Shown here piece by piece: positions 8,213 to 18,097 of a stretch of DNA of 64,000 nucleotides. The number at the start of each line of letters is the position of its first letter. Position 1 is the first letter of the stretch. Under the pieces are notes generated by a model. The model saw nothing but the letters and a program-made list of their open reading frames with translations, made no database searches and was not told the origin of the DNA. Source of the DNA: Desulforamulus ruminis DSM 2154 (GTDB taxonomy: Bacteria > Bacillota > Desulfotomaculia > Desulfotomaculales > Desulfotomaculaceae). Made by a program: the position numbers and the translations under genes. Where the stretch lies: NCBI RefSeq assembly GCF_000215085.1, contig NC_015589.1, forward strand, positions 1,240,001 through 1,304,000, read 5' to 3'.

Positions 8213-10048
8213 ATGAGAAAAAACTCAAGTTGGTATGAGAAATATGCAAATCTATCTTTATGCGAACCCTACGGCGAAGTTCATGCTTTAACTCCGGTTA
8301 CTGCTAGGAACAATCAGCCTTCTGTAAAAGTTGGTGATTACTTTCTTCATAGTCCTTATGATCCGGAGAAAGAGGCAGAGCGGTTGGCTAATAACCATTT
8401 TAAAAGCGGTCACTTTCATATTTTGATTGGATTTGGATTGGGATATTTAGCCAGAAAACTTTTTAATAAATTTACGGATAAAAAAGACTATTTGTTAATT
8501 ATAGAACCTAATTTGGAAGTGTTTCAATATGCATTAACTACTATAGACTTTGAACCTTTAATAAAGAGCAATCAAGTTGGGTTTGTCGTAGGAGAAAAAC
8601 TGCCTGAGTTAAATAAATATCTTGAGTTATATATTAATAATTATTTTAAAGAAATAGTTATTATTGAACTACCCAACTACTCGCAATTATATCCTGATTT
8701 AGTTTTAAAAATAAAAAATATTCTTACTGAAACGACTAGAGACTCCTTACTTAATATTAATACCGTTCATTTTTTTGCCTCTGATTGGCAACAAAATTTT
8801 ATGGAAAATTTATTTCGGGCAATAAAGTCTAAGCCATTTTTGGACTTGCTGAATAAATTATCTTGCCCAATAATTATTGTTTCTGCAGGCCCGTCTTTAA
8901 CAAAACAAATCTCTTTATTACATACTGTGCAAAACAAGGCCTTTATTTTATGCGCTGGATCAGCTATTACACCACTCTTAGCTGCGGGTGTTAGGCCACA
9001 TGCAGTGGTTTCAATCGACGGTGGTGAGACCAATTATCATATCTTTAGAGAATTAGATTTAAATACAATCCCACTCATTTATGACCTTGTAGTTCATAGA
9101 AGAATCGTTGCGGAACATAATGGTCCACAGGTTGTCTTTAGCTCTATTCCCACTGAGTCTGGATTGGCTAAATGGACAAGGCATTTTTTAAGGAAAGAAA
9201 TAGGTTATCTGCTAGGCGGAGCATCCGTAGCAAATTTTTGTATAGATATTGCTTGCAAAATAACGTCAGGAGCTATTTGCTTTATAGGGCAGGATTTTGC
9301 TTATACGGAGAATAAAAGCCATGCTGATAACCATAAAAACATTAAAAATTTAAGTGGCACTGAGATAAGAAATAATGAAAGATATTTTGAAGTTAAAGGC
9401 TATTTTGGTGATACTGTATTGACAGATACGCCTCTGCAGGCTATGAAAAGAGCTTTTGAAGAATATATCTTGGTTAGGAGGCAGACCGGTGATCAGCGTT
9501 CCATCATTAATGCCACAGAAGGAGGAGCTCTAATTGAGGGAGCGCAAAATATGGCCTTTAAAGAGTTTATTGATACCTATTGTACATTGGATTATTCTCA
9601 GGAGATCAGCAATTTGTTTTTAAATGAAGAGGAATCCGAAAACATTGATTGGTGTCATTATGATAAAATAATTAATGGAGAAAGAAAGAAACTGCTAAAA
9701 ATTATAGAACTGTGCCAAAAGGCAAATAAAAAAATTGGCGGGATAAAGCCAGGACAGGAAACCATAGATGCAGATGTTTTAATTTATTTAGATAAAATTG
9801 ATAAGAAATTACAATCCTTACTAAAAAAAGATTTAATGCATTATATTCTAGGTCCGGTTGCCTTCCGAGCCGAGCGCCGCTTTCCAGAACAAGCTAGGGA
9901 GAGCAGGTCAGAACGGTGCCAGAGAATATTGACAAAATCCAAAGCGTTATATCAGGATATTTATGAGGCCTCTTTGTTCACTGAAAAATGCATGGAGGAA
10001 TTGTTGGATAAGTTTCAAGCTTTAAAAGAAATAAACTCAATGAAATGA
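8213..10048 (+). CDS. Maf-type motility-associated glycosyltransferase (DUF115)
   Basis: Maf proteins transfer nonulosonic acids (pseudaminic or legionaminic acid) from CMP onto Ser/Thr of flagellin in the cytoplasm. The 611-residue product carries the DUF115/MAF_flag10 core: PIIIVSAGPSLTKQ near residue 222, CAGSAITPLLAAGVRPHAVV, SIDGG, and the Rossmann-like FIGQDFAY segment. The N-terminal domain (residues 1-200) is the usual Maf N-terminal fold with IGFGLGYLA. It lies directly after flagellin and directly before a pseudaminic acid pathway, which supports the role. It is AT-rich, with codon use unlike the flagellar genes. Confidence 0.9.
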   Translation: MRKNSSWYEKYANLSLCEPYGEVHALTPVTARNNQPSVKVGDYFLHSPYDPEKEAERLANNHFKSGHFHILIGFGLGYLARKLFNKFTDKKDYLLIIEPNLEVFQYALTTIDFEPLIKSNQVGFVVGEKLPELNKYLELYINNYFKEIVIIELPNYSQLYPDLVLKIKNILTETTRDSLLNINTVHFFASDWQQNFMENLFRAIKSKPFLDLLNKLSCPIIIVSAGPSLTKQISLLHTVQNKAFILCAGSAITPLLAAGVRPHAVVSIDGGETNYHIFRELDLNTIPLIYDLVVHRRIVAEHNGPQVVFSSIPTESGLAKWTRHFLRKEIGYLLGGASVANFCIDIACKITSGAICFIGQDFAYTENKSHADNHKNIKNLSGTEIRNNERYFEVKGYFGDTVLTDTPLQAMKRAFEEYILVRRQTGDQRSIINATEGGALIEGAQNMAFKEFIDTYCTLDYSQEISNLFLNEEESENIDWCHYDKIINGERKKLLKIIELCQKANKKIGGIKPGQETIDADVLIYLDKIDKKLQSLLKKDLMHYILGPVAFRAERRFPEQARESRSERCQRILTKSKALYQDIYEASLFTEKCMEELLDKFQALKEINSMK

Positions 10049-10065
10049 GAGGATAGAAATATAAA

Positions 10066-10419
10066 ATGACAGAGGAACTAATCAAAGAAACTAGATTAAC
10101 ATGCCAAGAATATCTGCCCCGGCTCATCCAAGCGACTTCAGGAATTGTCTACGACATTCAGAGTGGCAATGAAGCGGGAGCTATGAGTATATTGCCGAAT
10201 GTCATCGACGGTTTGCAGTGGCTTGTGGAGGCGGTGCAAGGTATTCAACAAAATGGTTGTAACCTTAGTATTACTATAGCTAGTCTAACAAAGCATTTTG
10301 AAGAACTGGAGCGGGCCCTGGAGGTTAGGGATTACGTTCTGACAGCCGATCTCTTTGAGTACGAAATAACACCAACTCTAGAGGAATGGCTGAAAAAAGT
10401 TAAATTAACGGAACAGTAG
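10066..10419 (+). CDS. Small helical protein of unknown function in the glycosylation island
   Basis: I do not recognise this 117-residue protein with certainty. It is acidic and almost all helix (TRLTCQEYLPRLIQAT, LPNVIDGLQWLVEAVQGI, ALEVRDYVLTADLFEYEI) and has no membrane segment or signal peptide. The repeated 'one short helix plus YEI/LEEWL' pattern is reminiscent of FliS/FlgN-like chaperones. It sits 17 bases after maf and 154 bases before pseB, so it is probably translated from the maf transcript. A role as helper of Maf or of flagellin is possible but only inferred from position. Confidence 0.7.
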   Translation: MTEELIKETRLTCQEYLPRLIQATSGIVYDIQSGNEAGAMSILPNVIDGLQWLVEAVQGIQQNGCNLSITIASLTKHFEELERALEVRDYVLTADLFEYEITPTLEEWLKKVKLTEQ

Positions 10420-10534
10420 AGATTATAACACAATGAGAGATAACAGAGGAACTGTTGCTAGAAAGCTACCGTTAAAATCTAGGAATATTTAATTATGAAC
10501 AAATAGATTCTAAGTTTTATTTAGCATTATATAA

Positions 10535-11559
<1,025 letters not shown>

Positions 11560-11560
<1 letters not shown>

Positions 11561-12720
11561 TGCTAAATATTCCATATGGGAAGCACAGCCTAAATGATGA
11601 TGATATTCAAGCAGTAATTCACGTATTAAAATCGGATTGGCTAACTCAGGGTCCTACCATAGAAGTATTTGAAAAGAGGGTCGCGGAATATTGCGGTGCA
11701 AAATATGCGGTAGCCGTAAGTAGTGCAACAGCTGCCTTACATATATCTTGTTTAGCAGCAGGTCTAGGCGAAGGAGACATACTTTGGACGTCACCAAACA
11801 CTTTTGTGGCATCTGCCAATTGTGGGTTATATTGTGGGGCAGAAGTTGATTTTGTAGATATTGATAGAAATACCTATAATCTAAGTATCAATGCATTGGA
11901 ACAAAAGCTAAAAAAAGCAGCGAAAGAAAAATTGCCTAAAGTAATTATACCAGTACATTTTGCAGGTCAGTCCTGTGAGATGGAGAAAATTAAACAACTA
12001 GTAGATTTCTATAATATTACAATTATTGAAGATGCCTCTCATGCCATCGGTGCAGAGTACAAAGGGGAAAAAATAGGTTCCTGCAGTTTTTCAGATATGA
12101 CTGTGTTTAGCTTTCATCCGGTTAAAATCATCACTTCCGGTGAAGGAGGCATGATTTTAACAAACAGGGAAGATTTATACAAGAAGCTTATACGTTTAAG
12201 GACCCATGGTATTACACGTAATCCCGATTTGATGAAGGGCAAATCCCACGGTCCCTGGTATTATCAACAAGTCGATTTAGGTTTTAACTTTCGTATGACA
12301 GATATTCAAGCTGCTCTAGGGGCTAGTCAGATGTTAAAGATTGACAAATTTATAGAAAAGCGACATCATTTAGCTGAAAGATATAATCATTTATTACAGG
12401 GGCTAGAAATCAAGTTACCTTGGCAACAACCAAATACTTATTCTGCATACCATCTATATGTCATTAGGTTATGCTTAAATAAAATAAATAAGACCCGCCG
12501 AGAGGTCTTTGAACAGATGAGGAAAGCTGGAATTAATGTCAATGTACATTATATTCCTGTACATACTCAACCCTATTATCAGCAGCGAGGCTTCAAAGTT
12601 GGTGACTACCCGGAATCTGAAAAGTATTACGAAGAAGCTATAACACTTCCAATATACTACAACCTAGCTGAATTAGAACAAGACTATATAGTTAAGGTTT
12701 TAAAAGAGGTATTACAATGA
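11560..12720 (+). CDS. pseC: PseC: UDP-4-keto sugar aminotransferase
   Basis: PseC adds the 4-amino group to the PseB product using glutamate and PLP. The 386-residue DegT-fold enzyme has PYGKHSLNDDDIQAV and SDWLTQGP at the N-terminus, EDASHAIGA for PLP ring contact, and the Schiff-base Lys189 in FSFHPVKIITSGEGG. The start is GTG 11560, overlapping the pseB stop by one base; GGGAGCTG is the ribosome site. It is a useful comparison for the DegT homologue at 25219, which lacks this lysine. Confidence 0.93.
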
Positions 12721-13454
12721 AAACAGTTATTATTGTACAAGCTAGAATGACTTCGACTAGACTACCTGGTAAGGTATTAAAGGAGGTTTTCGGGAAACCA
12801 TTATTAGAATATCAAATTGAAAGGCTCAAAAGGGTTTTGCTAGCTGATGAAATTATAATTGCAACTACTATAAACGAGACAGACCAGCCTATTGTAGATT
12901 TTTGTAATAGTGTTAGAATACCGTGTTTTCGGGGCTCAGAAGGAGATGTCTTATCTAGGTATTATAATGCAGCTAAGTCATATAAAGCAGATATCATAGT
13001 TAGAGTTACTTCAGACTGCCCTTTAATTGACCCGATGATTATTGATAAAGTGATTCAATTTTATATTCAAAATGAAGAAAAATATGACTATGTATCCAAT
13101 ACATTAGAAAGAACATACCCTAGGGGAATGGATACGGAAATTTTCTCCTACAAAGCATTAGAAGAAGCTTTTGTAAATGCAAAAGAGTTACCTGAAAGAG
13201 AACATGTTACAGCATTTATTTACCGTCGTCCAGAACAATATCGTCTGGGAAGCGTAAAACAGACTACAGATCAAAGCCAACACCGGTGGACAGTTGACAC
13301 ACCAGAAGATTTTAGGCTAATAAAAAAATTACTTTCAAGTCTTTATCCATTAAACCACGAATTTAGTATGCTTGATTGTCTTGAATTGTTAAGAAAGCAC
13401 CCCGAGTGGGAGAAAATAAATAAACACATCGAACAAAAGGCGTATGGACAATGA
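12717..13454 (+). CDS. SpsF-type cytidylyltransferase, probable CMP-pseudaminic acid synthase step
   Basis: A 245-residue nucleotidyltransferase of the CTP_transf_3 family. The nucleotide-binding start is VQARMTSTRLPGKVL, followed by FRGSEGDVLSRYY and RVTSDCPLIDP. The form is that of B. subtilis SpsF rather than Campylobacter PseF, but SpsF-like genes commonly occupy the PseF slot in Firmicute pse clusters. The expected reaction is CTP plus pseudaminic acid to CMP-pseudaminic acid. It overlaps pseC and pseG by four bases each (ATGA), so the genes are coupled. No other candidate for this step occurs in the cluster. Confidence 0.82.
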   Translation: MKTVIIVQARMTSTRLPGKVLKEVFGKPLLEYQIERLKRVLLADEIIIATTINETDQPIVDFCNSVRIPCFRGSEGDVLSRYYNAAKSYKADIIVRVTSDCPLIDPMIIDKVIQFYIQNEEKYDYVSNTLERTYPRGMDTEIFSYKALEEAFVNAKELPEREHVTAFIYRRPEQYRLGSVKQTTDQSQHRWTVDTPEDFRLIKKLLSSLYPLNHEFSMLDCLELLRKHPEWEKINKHIEQKAYGQ

Positions 13455-14548
13455 AAATCCTAATTCGAACTGATTCATCTTATCAAATAGGGTCCGGCCA
13501 TGTAATGAGGTGCCTTACCCTTGCAGAAGCATTACGTGAAGAAGGAAATGATGTTTGTTTTATTAGTCGTGACTTACCGGGAAACCTAAATGATTTTATT
13601 AAGGAGAAAGGGTTTAAAGTTTATCGTTTACCCTATGCAAAGGAACAGTCCAAGGACTTAATTAAAATTACAAGGCATTCCCATTGGCTAGGTGTACATT
13701 GGAAAGTAGATGCGCAGCAAACAATAGAGATATTATCCAAAGAAGGACTAGATATTGACTGGATCGTTATTGATCACTATTCGCTGGATAAATTGTATGA
13801 AATAAATCTACGACCATTTGTTAAAAAGATCATGATAATTGACGATCTAGCGGACCGCCCTCATGAGTGTGATATGTTATTGGATCAGAACTATTATAAG
13901 AACATGAGCAATAGATACAAAGGGCTGATTCCTGATAATTGTATAACATTACTAGGTCCAAAATATGCATTATTACGACCCGAATTCGTAAGAGCCAGAC
14001 GGAAGCTAAAAAACCGTAGTGGGGTTGTAAATAAAATTCTAGTATTTTTAGGTGGTACTGACCCAACCAACCAAACTATGAAGGTATTAAATGCTATATC
14101 CAAGCTTAATCTAAACCATATTCAGGTTGACGTTATTGTAGGGCAATCAAATCCTCATTCACAGCAGATCAGAAAATTTTGCAAACTAGCACCAAACTTT
14201 ATCTTTCATACTCAAGTAAACAATATGGCTGAATTAATGGCTAATTCGGACCTAGCAATAGGTGCTGGAGGGAGTACTACCTTGGAACGCTGTTTTTTGG
14301 GTTTACCAACAATAGCTTTAATTGTGGCAGATAATCAAGCAGCAACTACTAATGCAGTTGCGGAGGCGGGTGCTCTGATAAACCTAGGATGGAGCAAAAA
14401 TATTACAGCAGAAAAGATAGCTTTAGAAATTAAGAATATAATTGCGAAGCCCACTCTATTGAGACAAATGAGCCAAAGCAGCATTTGGCTAATGAGTTCA
14501 TCAGATTTAATGTGGAACGAAAACCTAATGCGCTATATGGGGGAATAA
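13451..14548 (+). CDS. pseG: PseG: UDP-sugar hydrolase of pseudaminic acid synthesis
   Basis: PseG removes UDP from UDP-2,4-diacetamido-2,4,6-trideoxy-beta-L-altrose. The 365-residue GT-B-fold protein begins with RTDSSYQIGSGHVMRCLTLA, which carries the PseG catalytic His in GSGHVMRC, then has VIDHYSLD, DDLADRPH, and the C-terminal UDP-binding stretch IGAGGSTTLERCFLGLP. It overlaps the preceding gene by four bases and is one base from pseH. The order G then H is common in Firmicute clusters. Confidence 0.93.
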   Translation: MKILIRTDSSYQIGSGHVMRCLTLAEALREEGNDVCFISRDLPGNLNDFIKEKGFKVYRLPYAKEQSKDLIKITRHSHWLGVHWKVDAQQTIEILSKEGLDIDWIVIDHYSLDKLYEINLRPFVKKIMIIDDLADRPHECDMLLDQNYYKNMSNRYKGLIPDNCITLLGPKYALLRPEFVRARRKLKNRSGVVNKILVFLGGTDPTNQTMKVLNAISKLNLNHIQVDVIVGQSNPHSQQIRKFCKLAPNFIFHTQVNNMAELMANSDLAIGAGGSTTLERCFLGLPTIALIVADNQAATTNAVAEAGALINLGWSKNITAEKIALEIKNIIAKPTLLRQMSQSSIWLMSSSDLMWNENLMRYMGE

Positions 14549-14549
14549 G

Positions 14550-15110
14550 ATGTCGCATTTTGGTACCTATAGGCTCAGACCGATGAAAGAAAAGGACCTA
14601 GAAAAGGTACTAGGTTGGAGAAATTCAGAACGTATTCGTTCTAATATGTTCTCAAGTCACATCATTACATTAGATGAACATAGAGCTTGGTTTAAAAGTC
14701 TTACACAAAAGAAAAAAGATATATATATGATTTTTGAAAGAGAAAATCTCCCTTTGGGGGTAGTATATTTTACTAATATAAATTTTATTAATAATACGTG
14801 TAATTGGGGTTTTTATTTAGGCGAAGAGAATTTGCCCAAGGGAACAGGGTTAATAATGGGTTATCTTGGCATAAATTATGCTTTTGAAGATCTAAAAATG
14901 AATCTGTTATCTGGAGAGGTTCTATCATTTAATATTCCAAGCATAAATTATCATAAAAAATTAGGATTTGTTAAAAAAAATTCGTCTAAAAGCAAAATAT
15001 TAAGAGAAGGCAGATATTATGAAGTCACATGTTTTGATATTTCTAAAAATCGATGGGAATTCGAAAAAAGGAAGTTGAAATATTTTCTTACAGTAGGTGA
15101 TAAATTATGA
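14550..15110 (+). CDS. pseH: PseH: N-acetyltransferase (GNAT) of pseudaminic acid synthesis
   Basis: PseH acetylates the 4-amino group of the PseC product using acetyl-CoA. The 186-residue GNAT protein has YRLRPMKEKDLEKVLGWRNS, the PseH-like SHIITLDEHRAWFKSL, the central GFYLGEENLPKGTG strand and loop for acetyl-CoA, and NIPSINYHKKLGF near the end. It contains an A8 run near 14984 that leaves the frame intact. It overlaps the next gene by four bases. Confidence 0.9.
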   Translation: MSHFGTYRLRPMKEKDLEKVLGWRNSERIRSNMFSSHIITLDEHRAWFKSLTQKKKDIYMIFERENLPLGVVYFTNINFINNTCNWGFYLGEENLPKGTGLIMGYLGINYAFEDLKMNLLSGEVLSFNIPSINYHKKLGFVKKNSSKSKILREGRYYEVTCFDISKNRWEFEKRKLKYFLTVGDKL

Positions 15111-15795
15111 ATATTGTTATTGCTTGCAATCGTAATTGGTATGACAACATAATGATGACTTTAAAAAAAAACTTTTCGGTAAATAGTATTGTGCTTATTG
15201 ATAAAAAAGAAGATCTAACGTATGAAAAATTAATAACAATAAATCCTAAATATATTTTCTTTCCATATTGGTCCTACGTAATTCCTAAAAGTATTTATGA
15301 AAAATTTGAATGTGTAATTTTTCATATGACAGATGTTCCTTTTGGTCGTGGAGGAAGCCCATTGCAAAATCTCGTAGCTAGAGGTATCTATGAAACGAAA
15401 ATTTCTGCGTTAAGGTGCGAAGAATTTCTAGATGCGGGACCAGTATATTTGAAAAAAAACTTTTTTTATACGGGGCCGCAGAAGAAATTTATTTGCGTGC
15501 TTCTAAAGTAATTGGAGAAATGATAGATGATATTATTGTAAAACAACTTCAACCAGAGGAACAGGTAGGTGAAGTTGTTTATTTTTCTAGAAAGAAACCT
15601 GAAGAAGGAAATATAGCAAATTTGAAGGAATTAGAGCAGGTTTTTGATTATATAAGGATGCTAGATGCAGAAGGATATCCAAATGCCTATATAGAGAATA
15701 ACTCTTTTAGATTTGAATTTAAAAGAGCCTCTCTTAAAAAGGATAAAATAATTGCTGATGTAATAATTACAAAAAAGAAGGAAAGTTATGAGTAA
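15107..15795 (+). pseudogene. Sugar N-formyltransferase-like gene, broken by a -1 frameshift at an A8CT7 tract
   Basis: Two reading frames together make one formyltransferase-fold protein. The first (15107-15511) has the family's HMTDVPFGRGGSP and LDAGPVYLKK with the catalytic His and Asp. The second frame continues it as AAEEIYLRASKVIGEMIDDI from about 15467 to a stop at 15795. The join falls at GAAAAAAAAC (A8) followed by T7 near 15451-15467. One added base would give an intact protein of about 229 residues. In the first frame the tract reads A AAA AAC, a classical -1 slippery heptamer. It may be a sequencing error, a contingency locus, a real mutation or programmed frameshifting. The usual Asn of the N-x-H motif is Ile here. 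Expected role: formylation of an amino sugar. Confidence 0.75.
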
Positions 15796-16510
15796 AAAAA
15801 TATTAGTTATCGCTGCGCATCCGGATGATGAGGTTTTAGGATGTGGCGCAACTATTGCTAAACATTCAATGATGGGTGATGCGGTTCATGTAGCTATACT
15901 TGCAGAAGGGGCAACTAGCCGGGGTGAACGCTATTCGAGGGACAAGTTTTCCACGGAGTTGTCAGAATTAAATCAAGCAGCACATAATGCAAGTCAAATC
16001 CTAGGAGTATCTTCCTTAGAGCTTTTTAGTTTTCCAGATAATCGTATGGATTCCTTGGACCGCCTAGATATTATTAAAAAAATCGAAAATCTAATAGATA
16101 AGTATAAACCACTTGTGGTTTATACTCACCACATTGGCGATGTTAATATTGATCATAGGCGTATCCATGAAGCTGTTGTAACAGCTTGCAGACCCACTCC
16201 TAATCACCCTGTAAAAACTCTCTTATTTTTTGAGGTGCCTTCAAGTACGGAGTGGCAGTTACCAGGAACCGCCCCGAAATTTGAACCAAACTGGTTTGAG
16301 GATGTTACAGATAGTTTACATATTAAAATAGATGCTTTAAAAGAATATCGGTGTGAAATGAGACCTTGGCCACATGCACGTTCTATGGAAGCTGTAGAAT
16401 ATCTGGCACGTTGGCGTGGTGCAAGTATTGGAGTGAAAGCTGCTGAAGCATTTATTTTAGGAAGAAATATATTGGGCGGAGGTCATCCATCCAGTTTTAT
16501 GCATAAGTAA
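15788..16510 (+). CDS. PIG-L/LmbE-family N-deacetylase
   Basis: PIG-L enzymes are zinc-dependent deacetylases of N-acetyl sugars. The 240-residue product has the metal-binding AHPDDEVLGCG (His11, Asp14), HHIGDVNIDHR with the third ligand, and the C-terminal catalytic region. It overlaps the formyltransferase gene by 8 bases and comes before pseI. A deacetylase next to a formyltransferase suggests that an N-acetyl group on the sugar is exchanged for N-formyl. Which intermediate it acts on cannot be told from the sequence. Confidence 0.88.
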   Translation: MSKKILVIAAHPDDEVLGCGATIAKHSMMGDAVHVAILAEGATSRGERYSRDKFSTELSELNQAAHNASQILGVSSLELFSFPDNRMDSLDRLDIIKKIENLIDKYKPLVVYTHHIGDVNIDHRRIHEAVVTACRPTPNHPVKTLLFFEVPSSTEWQLPGTAPKFEPNWFEDVTDSLHIKIDALKEYRCEMRPWPHARSMEAVEYLARWRGASIGVKAAEAFILGRNILGGGHPSSFMHK

Positions 16511-16596
16511 GCTTAATATCTTTGTGGAAGTTTAAAAAATGTGAATTCTAAAAAACTAAAGAAATCAAGAGAAAGATTTAAAGAGGGTATGAGTTA

Positions 16597-17649
16597 ATGG
16601 ATAACATTTCGATCGCAGGAAGATGCATAGGACCAGAAGTACCTCCTTTTATTATAGCTGAGATGTCTGGGAATCATAACAAATCTTTAGCACGTGCTTT
16701 AGAAATTGTAGATGCAGCAAAAAAGACTGGAGCTCATGCTCTTAAACTGCAAACTTATACTGCAGATACAATGACACTTGAAGTAATTAAAGAGGATTTT
16801 AGTATCAAAGGTGAAAATAGCTTATGGAAGGGCCAACATTTATATAGGCTTTATCAACAGGCTTATACTCCATGGGAGTGGCATAAACCCATTTTTGACC
16901 GTTGTAAAGAACTTGGCATTATTGGGTTTAGTACACCCTTTGATGAAACTGCGGTGGATTTTTTAGAGTCTCTAGATGTACCTTGCTATAAGATAGCATC
17001 CTTTGAGAATATTGACATTCCTCTTATTCGTAAAGTGGCGTCTACGGGTAAACCTATGATTATTTCCACAGGAATGGCTACCGTAGCCGAATTAGATGAG
17101 GCTGTTCGTACAGCTAAGGAAGCAGGATGCCAGAATATTATTCTTTTAAAGTGTACCAGCACTTACCCGGCTACACCGGAAAATACCAATATTCTCACTA
17201 TACCCCATATGAAAGAATTGTTTCAATGCCAGGTTGGCTTGTCCGATCATACTATGGGTATAGGCACGGCGGTAGCCAGTGTCGCCCTAGGAGCAACAAT
17301 AATTGAAAAACATTTTACCCTTTCCCGTGAAGACGGTGGCGTTGATGCAGCTTTTTCGATGGAACCGAATGAAATGAAGGCGCTAGTTATTGAAAGTTAT
17401 AGGGCGTGGCAATCGCTGGGTGAAATTAATTATGGGGCGACTAATAGTGAGAAATCGTCACTACAATTTCGGCGTTCTCTCTATGTATCCAATGATATGA
17501 ATAAAGGAGATATTTTCACTAAAGAGAATCTTAGAGTTATAAGACCGGGTCTAGGATTAGCCCCCAAGTATTATGATGTAGTAATCGGGAAAAAAGTGAA
17601 TCAAGATGTAAAAAAAGGAACACCAGTAAAATGGAGCTTGTTAGGGTAA
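16597..17649 (+). CDS. pseI: PseI: pseudaminic acid synthase
   Basis: PseI condenses 2,4-diacetamido-2,4,6-trideoxy-L-altrose with phosphoenolpyruvate. The 350-residue protein has the NeuB-type barrel with FIIAEMSGNHNKS, the variant that distinguishes PseI from sialic and legionaminic acid synthases (which usually have IAEIGxNHNG), then LKLQTYTADT, STPFDETAVDFL and SDHTMG. A C-terminal SAF (antifreeze-like) domain begins near residue 285. There are 86 bases between it and the PIG-L gene, and a ribosome site AAAGAGGG before the ATG. With it the pathway from UDP-GlcNAc is complete. Confidence 0.93.
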   Translation: MDNISIAGRCIGPEVPPFIIAEMSGNHNKSLARALEIVDAAKKTGAHALKLQTYTADTMTLEVIKEDFSIKGENSLWKGQHLYRLYQQAYTPWEWHKPIFDRCKELGIIGFSTPFDETAVDFLESLDVPCYKIASFENIDIPLIRKVASTGKPMIISTGMATVAELDEAVRTAKEAGCQNIILLKCTSTYPATPENTNILTIPHMKELFQCQVGLSDHTMGIGTAVASVALGATIIEKHFTLSREDGGVDAAFSMEPNEMKALVIESYRAWQSLGEINYGATNSEKSSLQFRRSLYVSNDMNKGDIFTKENLRVIRPGLGLAPKYYDVVIGKKVNQDVKKGTPVKWSLLG

Positions 17650-18097
17650 TCTATTTTGATAAATAATTTTATAGAGTAAATTAGAAGACAAGCAAGTTAA
17701 GTTTTTGAAAAATGGCAAAAGAATATGCATCTCCTTGGTTGTATGAAATATTTAAAAATATTGTACAATAGTATGTTTTCATGGAATGATCATACTTTAA
17801 TGTTTGATTATACGCTTAAACAGAGGCGCTTTGAATTCGATAATCTAAGTTATTAATTGCCATCTTATCAAAACAGAAAAATATAACTATAAAATTGATT
17901 ACCTAAAGGAGTACCATTTTAGAAGTTTAACACAAAAACTGTGGGTGAATTAGTATAGAAGTTATGCATAGCTAGGGGATAGTGGTAAGAACATTGGAAA
18001 TGTTATAAGAAACTGATTACGAAGTAAATGTGGATATAGCAATTACAAAAGGGTACCAGAGAATAAAAGGAATTCTGATCATGAAAGGTAGAAGATT
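17650..18097. other. AT-rich 448-base gap with no credible gene
   Basis: No gene longer than about 30 codons is seen. A 27-codon frame from ATG 17773 to TAA 17856 (MFSWNDHTLMFDYTLKQRR) and a 19-codon frame from 17713 (MAKEYASPWLYEIFKNIVQ) look more protein-like than chance, and may be remains of a decayed island gene. No terminator, sigma-28 promoter or repeat was found. Confidence 0.5.

Noticed and set aside
15415-15795. A separate gene with its own ATG at 15415
   Set aside because: The first 20 codons are out of frame with the formyltransferase and have no ribosome site; the remainder continues the upstream protein.
16597-17649. Sialic or legionaminic acid synthase (NeuB/LegI)
   Set aside because: The AEMSGNHN signature and the presence of pseB, pseC, pseG and pseH point to PseI.
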